Assembly (NCBI GenBank): GCA_964625175.1
Contig: CAZVAO010000118.1
Location: 1 to 6,467 of the forward strand
Direction: 5' to 3'
Origin: CAZVAO01 sp964625175
GTDB taxonomy: Bacteria; Bacillota; UBA994; PWPR01
Length of the DNA: 6,467 nt
Below the pieces are notes generated by a model. That model worked only from the letters and a program-made list of their open reading frames with translations. It had not been told where the DNA came from and did not search any database. This document shows, piece after piece, positions 1 to 5,761 of the stretch (within the stretch, counting starts at the first letter, position 1; every line of letters begins with the position of its first letter). Position numbers and translations under genes: made by a program.

Positions 1-1516
1 CGACGTCTACTGCGTCACCCCAAAATTCGCGAATGACCGCCAGTTTCGTTGCAGAGAGCCATTTAGCCGTTAGCGCAACACCCTTCTCAGCAGCAAGATA
101 TACACGACGCTGGAACTCACCTTCAAGAAGATGCGTAACAAAGTTATGATAATAGGTGCCGAGTAAGTTAGTGATGACAAAATGCTTGAGAGCAGGATCA
201 TCATTCATGCCCATGAGATACTGTGCGACCAACATCTCGTTCATTGTAGATGGAGCCTCTGAGAAGTACATGGATAAGCGAGAATCAAAGACACGTTGAG
301 CGCGCTGAACATTATAGCTGTTGCCTGCGTGGCCTAGTTCGTGTGACAAGAGGAATGCAGACCGCATCGTTCCCGTATACGTAACTAAGACATAGGGATG
401 AACCCCATAAGGTGAGCTACAGAAGGCTCCCGTTGATTTACCGATATTATCGCCATAGTCGATCCAACGATCAGCGAAAGCCCGCTTAATCATACCCTGA
501 TAGTCTTCGCCTAAAACAGCCAATGCTTCCACGATGATGTCGCGGACACTGTCAATTGTAACAGGTGCATTATAAAAGATGGGCAATGGGGCTTTAAGAT
601 CGCAGAAGCGAATCTTATGATCGAGTCCTAATTGCTTTTCTTTTATCTTAGCCATCTTGCGCATATGAGGTGCTAATTCGTGGAAAATAACGTCTAATTG
701 ATTCTCATAAAGCTCTTTGCTGACGTATTGAGGCTCAAGCAACATTTCAAACACATCCTCATAGCCACGCAATTTGCGTTCAGCAATTTGCTTGCGAACT
801 TCCGTCGCATAAACAGCGGCATAGGTGTTGTGATAAGCTTTGAGCGTTTTTACGAAAGAAGCGTAGGCTTCCGTGCGAATCGTTTCGTTCTCTTGTGCTT
901 CATATTTGCCTTCGAATAAGGCAAAGGAATTGGGATACTCTACCCCATTTTCATCCTTAAATGAATCAAACTTCATATCCGCTGCTTTACTAATGGAATA
1001 GATACGATAAGGTGCCGTCATCAATTCACCCATAGCGGCTAACGCTTCTTCAGTATCAGGTGATAATTGATACTGCTTCTTGCTAATAATCTTATCTAAG
1101 AAGATTTTGAAGTCTTTTAGCTCTTCCTCTTCCTCAAAAATTGCCTGATAGCGCTCATCATCTAAGCCGATAATTTCAGCTTCAACAAAAGATGAAGCTG
1201 CGCCAAATTGAGTATTCACAACAGAGAATGCCATCGTGTCTTCCTGATTTACAGGATCAGTGCCATCGCCTGATTGCTTCAGGCGGGCGTATGTTCCCAG
1301 TTGAGTCATTTCAATCGCTGTTTTTTCAAGCAAAAGCAAACACTCTAATAGTACTTTGCTACTCTCCGCCAAACGGCCTTTATAACTGGCTAGTTCAGCG
1401 ATTTTAGGCGCCATTGCTGCCAATTTCTCTTGCCAAATCTCGCGTGATTCATACAAATCGGTTAAATCCCAAGTCATTTCAATTGGAACTTCAGATCTTT
1501 TCAGTCGTTTTGCCAT
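1..1516 (-). CDS. pepF: Oligoendopeptidase F, M3B zinc metallopeptidase (second copy; 3' end off the window)
   Basis: Cytoplasmic zinc peptidase expected to cleave short oligopeptides made by larger proteases. I translated 505 codons from the ATG at 1516-1514. The frame is open to the window edge, so the C-terminus is missing. Aligned to the neighbouring paralogue, about 98 residues lie outside, including the expected His/Tyr substrate-binding segment. The zinc site is visible as HELGH at residues 392-396 (329-343), with the third ligand Glu420 in SEAPSTMNE, exactly 24 residues after the second His, as in other PepF proteins. The N-terminus (EVPIEMTWDLTDLY) is typical of the family, and there is no signal peptide. 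The start is supported by AGGAGG six bases upstream. One oddity is Asn399 in HELGHAGN, where the family usually has a third His (HExGHxxH). The adjacent upstream gene is a clear paralogue, alike over the whole shared length. The family call is secure; substrate specificity is not readable. Confidence 0.95.
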   Translation of the reverse strand, partial: MAKRLKRSEVPIEMTWDLTDLYESREIWQEKLAAMAPKIAELASYKGRLAESSKVLLECLLLLEKTAIEMTQLGTYARLKQSGDGTDPVNQEDTMAFSVVNTQFGAASSFVEAEIIGLDDERYQAIFEEEEELKDFKIFLDKIISKKQYQLSPDTEEALAAMGELMTAPYRIYSISKAADMKFDSFKDENGVEYPNSFALFEGKYEAQENETIRTEAYASFVKTLKAYHNTYAAVYATEVRKQIAERKLRGYEDVFEMLLEPQYVSKELYENQLDVIFHELAPHMRKMAKIKEKQLGLDHKIRFCDLKAPLPIFYNAPVTIDSVRDIIVEALAVLGEDYQGMIKRAFADRWIDYGDNIGKSTGAFCSSPYGVHPYVLVTYTGTMRSAFLLSHELGHAGNSYNVQRAQRVFDSRLSMYFSEAPSTMNEMLVAQYLMGMNDDPALKHFVITNLLGTYYHNFVTHLLEGEFQRRVYLAAEKGVALTAKWLSATKLAVIREFWGDAVDV

Positions 1517-1522
1517 TAGAAA

Positions 1523-1528
1523 CCTCCT
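1523..1528 (-). promoter_or_regulatory. Ribosome binding site of the second pepF
   Basis: A perfect AGGAGG read on the minus strand, six bases before the ATG at 1516-1514. It fixes the start of the downstream pepF copy. The resulting N-terminus aligns with that of the upstream paralogue. Confidence 0.85.
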
Positions 1529-1544
1529 AAATTATACTACTTAC

Positions 1545-1573
1545 ATTATACACCTTTTTACAGGATACATAAA
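1545..1573 (-). promoter_or_regulatory. Candidate promoter for the second pepF
   Basis: In the 107-nt space between the two pepF genes, the minus strand carries a consensus -10 hexamer TATAAT (1550-1545). A weak -35, TTTATG (1573-1568), lies 17 nt upstream. A second TATAAT occurs at 1536-1531 but has no acceptable -35 and lies almost against the ribosome binding site. The arrangement would allow the second pepF to be transcribed separately from the first. It is a pattern match only, in AT-rich DNA, and the poor -35 limits confidence. Confidence 0.4.
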
Positions 1574-1623
1574 CAATCTGCCATACTGTTAAGAATCAGC
1601 GAAACAGAACAATAAATAACATG

Positions 1624-3599
1624 CTAAATCGTCTGATACAGTTCAATTACTTCGCTAATCAAGCTACCCACATAATCCACTGCTTTTTTGATCGGAGCAG
1701 GATTGGTCATATCGATACCAGCAGCCTTCATCAGTTCGTCAGGCTTCATGGTGCCGCCTGCACGGAGCACCTTCAACCAGCGATCGATAGCCGGTTGGCC
1801 TTCTTCGGCAATCTGTTGGGCCACAGCGGTAGAAGCAGTAAGTCCAGCTGAATAGGTATAAGGATATAAACCCATATAGTAATGGGCTTGGCGCATCCAA
1901 GTCATGCCATCCTCTTCCCTAATCTCAACAGCGTCACCCCAGAACTCGGTGATAATATCTTTCCTTGTCTTGCAGAGCATACTAGCCGTCAAAGAAACCC
2001 CACGCTCGGCCGCCGTGTAGACGCGACGCTGGAACTCCCCTTCAATGAGGTGGGTGACAAAGTTATGGTAATAAGTACCGAGTAGCTGTACAATCACCCA
2101 TTGCTTCAACTTGGGATCATCACTCTGCTTCAATAAATGCTGCGCTAATAACATTTCGTTCATTGTTGATGGTGCCTCAGTAAAGTAGCGCGATGGACGC
2201 ACATCTAAGATTCTTTGCGAACGGGTAGCATTGTAGAAATGGCCACCATGTCCGAGCTCATGAGCGATTGTAAAAGCGTTGCGCATCTGACCCGTATACG
2301 TCATCAGGATGAAAGGATGGGCGTTGTAAGGGGTGTTACAGAAGGCCCCTGACCCTTTACCTACGTTATCTCCATAGTCGATCCAGCGCTCTGCAAAAGC
2401 GCGCTTAACCATGTTCTGATAGTCTTCGCCCAATACGCCAAGAGCCTCTGTGACCAATTCTCTGATGTATTCCATGGATACAGGGGGATTATAATCCGTC
2501 GGAATGGTTGCTTTCAAATCGCAGAAATACATTTTCTCTAGGCCCATTTGCTCCTTAATAAGTGTTGCATACTTGCGCATGTGGGGCGCCAATTCATTAA
2601 AGATGATATCCAGTTGATTCTCATACATTTCGCGGGTCACTTCTTGAGGGTCCAATAGCATATCTTGAACGGAATCATAACCCCGCAGTTTACTTAAGGC
2701 GACTTGCTTGCGCACTTCGGTGCCATAAACGGTCGCTAAGGTATTTTTATAAAGCGTTAGGGTCTTTACAAAGGACGCGTAGCCATTACGCCTAACAGAG
2801 GCATTGGTGGAGCGAGAATAGCGTCCCTCAAACATGTTGATGGAGTTANNNNNNNNNNNNNNNNNNNNNNNNNNNNNNNNNNNNNNNNNNNNNNNNNNNN
2901 NNNNNNNNNNNNNNNNNNNNNNNNNNNNNNNNNNNNNNNNNNNNNNNNAACAGAGGCATTGGTGGAGCGAGAATAGCGTCCCTCAAACATGTTGATGGAG
3001 TTATCGTACTCGTTGCCTTCATCATCAACAAATGGATCCAATTTCATATCAGCTGATTTAGTGAGCCGATAGATATTCTGCGGGGCATTAACTAAGCCAC
3101 TAAGGGCAGCCAGTGCCTGCTCTGTTTCGGGGGAAAGCTGATGTGCTTTTCTGGCGTATACTTTTTCTAAATAAATTTTGAAAGGTGCAAGTCCAGGCTC
3201 TAGGTCGAGCATACGTTTGAAAGTGTCTTCATCCAAAGCGATGATTGCTGATTCAATGAAAGCTGTCTCAGCCAGAAATCGCGTGTCAACAGCAGCAAAG
3301 GCCATCACACCTTCTTGATTTTCCGCATTCGTGCTGTCCCCTGAACGACGCAAACTCGCATAGGCCCCCAGCTGATGCAAGTCGATGCGGGCAGCCTCAT
3401 ACTTACGCAAGCATTGTAAAAGATTCTGGGGGGTATTTGTGAGAATAGGTTTGTAGGCAGCAATAGCATCGGTCTTAGCATCCATGCTTTCTAGAACCGT
3501 CTTCCACTCTTCTGGTGTCGCATAGAGCGCGGTCAGATCCCAGGTCATTTCTACGGGCACTTCATGACGCAACAAACGGCGATTCGGTTTTTCTGTCAA
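1624..3599 (-). CDS. pepF: Oligoendopeptidase F, M3B zinc metallopeptidase (first copy; complete but interrupted by a scaffold gap)
   Basis: Cytoplasmic zinc oligopeptidase. As written, the frame runs from 3599 into the Ns and resumes in another frame from 2848 to the TAG at 1626-1624. The 55 bases on either side of the gap are identical. Removing the 100 Ns and one copy (155 nt) gives one open frame of 606 codons, a normal PepF length, which aligns without indels to the downstream paralogue across the join (EYDNSINMFEGRYS against EYPNSFALFEGKYE). In merged numbering, HELGH is residues 395-399 and is followed by Gly-Gly-His402. The third zinc ligand is Glu423 in TEAPSTMNE. The C-terminal H521-Y-Y...Y527...Y531-SAG segment matches the family's substrate-binding His/Tyr motif. 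The start is TTG at 3599-3597 with GGGAG seven bases upstream. The next in-frame Met (about residue 18) falls inside the conserved EMTWDLT and would cut the domain. There is no signal peptide. The gene is probably intact in the organism. Confidence 0.93.
2794..2848. repeat. 55-bp contig-end overlap, left copy
   Basis: These 55 bases are identical to 2949-3003 and abut the N run directly. They encode the pepF segment around MFEGRYSRSTNASV in the same codon phase as the right copy. A direct duplicate that reaches exactly to both gap edges is what two overlapping assembly contigs give when they are scaffolded but not merged. It is not a biological repeat. Confidence 0.93.
2849..2948. other. Scaffold gap of 100 Ns
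   Basis: Exactly 100 unresolved bases, the conventional placeholder for a gap of unknown size. Because the flanks overlap by 55 bp and merging them restores the pepF frame, the true gap is most likely minus 55 bp, with no sequence missing. The Ns plus the duplicated flank (155 nt, not a multiple of three) create an artificial frameshift in pepF. Confidence 0.97.
2949..3003. repeat. 55-bp contig-end overlap, right copy
   Basis: Second copy of the 55-base segment at 2794-2848, starting at the first base after the Ns. One of the two copies should be removed when reconstructing the pepF gene. Confidence 0.93.
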
Positions 3600-3606
3600 T
3601 TTTTTT

Positions 3607-3611
3607 CTCCC
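3607..3611 (-). promoter_or_regulatory. Ribosome binding site deciding the TTG start of the first pepF
   Basis: The minus strand reads AAAGGGAGA, with GGGAG seven bases before the TTG at 3599-3597. No ATG or GTG in this frame gives a better start. The TTG start yields an N-terminus that aligns with the ATG-started paralogue, only three residues longer. Confidence 0.75.
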
Positions 3612-3659
3612 TTTAATTAATTTTTATGTAGCAGATATATTCACTTCTGGTAACAACTT

Positions 3660-3675
3660 ACGTTGAAAACAACGT
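3660..3675. promoter_or_regulatory. Perfect inverted repeat upstream of the first pepF, operator-like
   Basis: Arms ACGTTG and CAACGT are separated by AAAA, a perfect 6-bp dyad in the 108-nt leader of the first pepF. It has no T-tract in the direction of transcription, so it does not look like an intrinsic terminator. It lies just downstream of the candidate -10 at 3688-3683, a usual place for a repressor operator. A six-base dyad can arise by chance; the regulatory role is inferred. Confidence 0.35.
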
Positions 3676-3682
3676 TAAGACA

Positions 3683-3711
3683 ATTCTAAATAAATGTGCT
3701 TTCCCCTTCAA
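3683..3711 (-). promoter_or_regulatory. Candidate sigma-A-type promoter for the first pepF
   Basis: On the minus strand, TTGAAG (3711-3706) and TAGAAT (3688-3683) are separated by exactly 17 nt. Each hexamer keeps most consensus positions. The -35 overlaps the stop codon of the upstream Cys-rich gene (TGA, 3710-3708). The predicted start of transcription would leave a leader of roughly 75 nt before the TTG start, containing the inverted repeat at 3660-3675. Pattern match only. Confidence 0.45.
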
Positions 3712-4586
3712 TTTAGATCAAATTTTTTGAGAATATTTTGATCTTTGATCCCCAGATCAATAAAAATCTGGCGTAGCTCCTTATAAGCGACTTCTGGAGA
3801 TAGCCGATTGCTTATGCCGAACTTCTCATCTAGCCATGATTCTGTCGTGCTGTAAATTGCAGCTGGCCACCCGTAAGGTTGCCCCTGCTTGTTCAATTTA
3901 TACTGTGATCCCGATACGGTAATATAGTAATGCTTTTCAAGATTGCGCAGGGCTTGATCCATCTTCGACACCCCTAATTTTGATCTCAATGCTTTACGAA
4001 TGTCCGTTGATACCAAGGTATGCTCTTTCTCAAATAGCTGCCACATTTCCCAATCATGTTGAGCTAATGCCCCTTGTTCCCATAGTGCTTTCAGGCTTTC
4101 CACTGGATGAAAATGGCTCCAGAATAAGGGGTACAGCCGTGGTGCGACAAAACCTCTAATTCCCCCAATGATGCAACCATACGCTAAATCCTTCTGTTCC
4201 ACGGCTTGTGTTCTCCATAGCCATGGATCGGTTGCGGCGTCTCCTGTATGCCAGCGATCTCCCGACGTTTCAGAGTCAAGTGCAGGCAAGCCCCATTTGT
4301 TTTCACACAGTGTCATAAACCCTAATTCGTTAACTCGCTCCACAAATTGCGGATAAGACGTCATTAATTGCCGGCTAGTGGCCACTTCACTCACTACCCT
4401 TACAGCATTTTTTCGATGCAAATCACAACGATACTGTGGGCACTCAAGGCAATTCTCGGATATTAAGCAATTCTTAATGGGACAAGAATCTCCCCACACT
4501 GGAATGGCCTGAGCTTCACACCCTACACAGACCCTCTCTTTATACAGTTCGCAGTTATAACAGACGTGTCCACATCGAGCCGCCAT
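3708..4586 (-). CDS. Cys-rich DUF3795-like domain fused to an AlkZ/YcaQ-related winged-helix region
   Basis: A 292-aa soluble protein whose exact function I do not recognise. Residues 1-57 hold ten cysteines (5, 9, 12, 20, 23, 35, 40, 46, 49, 54), including C9xxC12, C20xxC23 and C46xxC49. The CxxxCxxC start and the NCLECPQYRC ending resemble the DUF3795 family and suggest bound zinc or an Fe-S cluster. From about residue 75 the protein (FVERVNELGFMTL, TDPWLWR at 119-125, YGCIIGGIRGFVAPRLYPLF at 136-155) resembles the short AlkZ-related proteins of Firmicutes, distant relatives of the AlkZ/YcaQ DNA glycosylases. Residues 188-232 look like a winged helix. I see no clear QxQ or QxD catalytic motif of true AlkZ, so glycosylase activity should not be assumed. 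The ATG follows AGGGGGG at five bases. The gene lies 36 nt after GNAT 2 and is probably cotranscribed with it. The domain assignments are from memory of family patterns. Confidence 0.7.
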   Translation of the reverse strand: MAARCGHVCYNCELYKERVCVGCEAQAIPVWGDSCPIKNCLISENCLECPQYRCDLHRKNAVRVVSEVATSRQLMTSYPQFVERVNELGFMTLCENKWGLPALDSETSGDRWHTGDAATDPWLWRTQAVEQKDLAYGCIIGGIRGFVAPRLYPLFWSHFHPVESLKALWEQGALAQHDWEMWQLFEKEHTLVSTDIRKALRSKLGVSKMDQALRNLEKHYYITVSGSQYKLNKQGQPYGWPAAIYSTTESWLDEKFGISNRLSPEVAYKELRQIFIDLGIKDQNILKKFDLN

Positions 4587-4591
4587 CCAAT

Positions 4592-4598
4592 CCCCCCT
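4592..4598 (-). promoter_or_regulatory. Ribosome binding site of the Cys-rich gene
   Basis: AGGGGGG on the minus strand, five bases before the ATG at 4586-4584. It is G-rich and not the standard AGGAGG, but well spaced. It sits in the 36-nt gap after the GNAT stop codon, which leaves little room for a separate promoter and favours cotranscription. Confidence 0.55.
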
Positions 4599-4622
4599 GT
4601 TGCAAGCGTTTCGAGCTAATCC

Positions 4623-5093
4623 TTAATCAATTTCTTTAATCATATACAAACAGGGATTCGCCTCGTCCCATAATTCTGGAAATTCATCGAATGCGCGAAA
4701 TCCGTTTTTGCGATAGAAGCGACGGGTCAACACATAATGAGCGTCTTGGCTTCGTTCACTTAATGTTTTAACGGTTAAGTACTTTATTTGGCGTTCCCGA
4801 CAATAGTCCTCTGCCATTTCAATCATATTACTGCCCAAACCACACCGATGGTACTGTGGGATTACCCCCAAGACATAGAGTTCACAATTAACTCCGTAGT
4901 GGACTCTCAATGCACAAAACCCGATGGGCTTTTCTTGTTTGTAAATCACAATCATAGGCAAATCCTTGACAACCTCGCAAAACTCCTTATTCTCCTCTTC
5001 AATGTCAAACCATTGCGGTAAGGCATGCAGAATATGATTGGCAATGAGCGAATGTTGCTCGCAAGGATCGCTAAACTCAAATTTTAGATCCAA
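4623..5093 (-). CDS. GNAT family N-acetyltransferase (tandem copy 2)
   Basis: A 156-aa single-domain acetyltransferase expected to move an acetyl group from acetyl-CoA to an amine; the substrate is unknown. The core is clear: the beta4 strand CELYVLGVIPQ (70-80) leads into the acetyl-CoA pyrophosphate loop H82-R-C-G85-L-G87, then the helix SNMIEMAEDYCRER. The C-terminal motif TRRFYRKNGF (123-132) and LWDEANPCLYMIK follow. The loop has His at the usual Gln/Arg position, a common variant. The predicted start is TTG at 5093-5091, with AAGGAG 11 bases upstream, a rather long spacing. No better start exists in frame, and the N-terminus lines up with the ATG-started paralogue at 5272-5748 to within one residue. 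The two GNATs are similar along their whole length and at DNA level, which indicates tandem duplication. Function beyond GNAT is not readable. Confidence 0.9.
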   Translation of the reverse strand: MDLKFEFSDPCEQHSLIANHILHALPQWFDIEEENKEFCEVVKDLPMIVIYKQEKPIGFCALRVHYGVNCELYVLGVIPQYHRCGLGSNMIEMAEDYCRERQIKYLTVKTLSERSQDAHYVLTRRFYRKNGFRAFDEFPELWDEANPCLYMIKEID

Positions 5094-5271
5094 CTTATTA
5101 CCAACTCCTTAATAAATAACTAATTCAGACTCATTCACCAATAGGCTTCTCTATGCACTCAATCTTCATGGAGCTATTAGTTTTCTATCTAGGCTGAGCT
5201 TCTATGTTGGCCAAAACAGCCATAATATTTATGCACAGAACCCATCGATCCATTTACATCCAAATAATCAT
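5094..5271 (-). other. 178-nt spacer between the tandem GNAT genes, no gene seen
   Basis: AT-rich spacer, longer than the 11-nt and 36-nt spacings on either side of the GNAT pair. It contains the short palindrome TTGGCCAA (5207-5214) and a loose GGCTG/CAGCC pairing around it, but no stem followed by a T-run and no promoter hexamer pair at good spacing. A 22-codon ATG frame exists but lacks a ribosome binding site. It could hold a weak promoter for GNAT 2 or be debris of the duplication. Confidence 0.5.
5105..5110 (-). promoter_or_regulatory. Ribosome binding site for the TTG-started GNAT 2
   Basis: AAGGAG on the minus strand, 11 bases before the TTG at 5093-5091. The spacing is at the long end, so expression may be weak. 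No ATG or GTG in the correct frame lies between the site and the TTG, so this site and the paralogue alignment together decide the start. Confidence 0.6.
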
Positions 5272-5748
5272 CTACAAATCTATTAATTTAATCATACTTA
5301 AACAGGGATTATGCTCATCCCACAGATCCAATAATTCCTCAAAGGGTTGAAACCCATTCTTCAGATAAAATCGGCGCGTCTGATCATAATGGGGTGCTTG
5401 GCTTCTCTCACTCAGTGTTTTAACGGTCAAATATTTAATTTGGTGTTCACGACAGTATCCCTCTGCCAATTGAATCATCTTACTGCCCAACCCCAAGCGA
5501 TGGAATTGAGGCAGAATGCCCAGCACATATAGTTCGCAATTAATTTGATAATGTGTCTTCAACGCACAAAAACCAAGGGGTTTCCCCTGCTGATCAATAA
5601 CAATCATAGGTAGCTGCTTTACCGCCTCACAATAGTCAATAATCGCTTTCTCAATACCAAACCATTTGGGTAGGGCATGCAGAATGAGATTAGCAATATT
5701 TGCATGTTGATCACAAGGCTCAGAAAGTTCAATATTGATATCTTGCAT
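5272..5748 (-). CDS. GNAT family N-acetyltransferase (tandem copy 1)
   Basis: A 158-aa acetyl-CoA-dependent acetyltransferase with unknown acceptor. The GNAT core is seen in CELYVLGILPQ (71-81), the cofactor loop H83-R-L-G86-L-G88 with helix SKMIQLAEGYCREH, then TRRFYLKNGF (124-133) and LWDEHNPCLSMIK near the C-terminus. Paralogue of the following GNAT: it shares the SEPCDQH/SDPCEQH opening, the near-identical QIKYLTVKTLSERSQ stretch and the same ending. The start is ATG at 5748-5746, with AAGGAG seven bases upstream. That site overlaps the stop codon of the amidohydrolase, only 11 nt away, so the two genes are almost certainly cotranscribed and probably translationally coupled. This may tie the enzyme to amino-compound metabolism, but the link is only by position. 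Confidence 0.92.
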   Translation of the reverse strand: MQDINIELSEPCDQHANIANLILHALPKWFGIEKAIIDYCEAVKQLPMIVIDQQGKPLGFCALKTHYQINCELYVLGILPQFHRLGLGSKMIQLAEGYCREHQIKYLTVKTLSERSQAPHYDQTRRFYLKNGFQPFEELLDLWDEHNPCLSMIKLIDL

Positions 5749-5755
5749 TGAATCA

Positions 5756-5761
5756 CTCCTT
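5756..5761 (-). promoter_or_regulatory. Ribosome binding site of GNAT 1 overlapping the amidohydrolase stop
   Basis: AAGGAG on the minus strand, seven bases before the ATG at 5748-5746. Its first two bases are the last two of the upstream TAA stop (5762-5760). Such overlap is typical of genes in one operon with coupled translation. Confidence 0.85.

Noticed and set aside
698..1407. Plus-strand ORFs of 71-73 codons inside the second pepF
   Set aside because: The antisense frames have no family features, and the minus-strand pepF frame is conserved throughout.
1586..1607. CTGTT/AACAG stem after the first pepF as a terminator
   Set aside because: A five-base stem with a 12-base loop and no T-tract in the direction of transcription is too weak to call.
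1624..2835. A separate 403-codon peptidase gene starting at Met 2835
   Set aside because: That Met is residue 204 of the full PepF. It lies inside the conserved FEGRY segment, has no ribosome binding site and is present in both copies of the overlap, so this is the 3' part of one gene.
2794..3003. Direct repeat as a CRISPR unit, target-site duplication or mobile-element footprint
   Set aside because: There are only two copies, they abut an N run exactly and both are coding. Contig overlap explains them fully.
2766..3031. Apparent ORFs crossing or touching the Ns, with a tail reading TPSTCLRDAILAPPMPL
   Set aside because: The tail comes from reading the duplicated 55-bp flank in the wrong phase after the 100 Ns. 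It disappears when the overlap is collapsed.
5094..5125. TTGGTG-17-TATTTA promoter just upstream of GNAT 2
   Set aside because: Its transcription start would fall on or after the ribosome binding site, so it could not give a translatable message.
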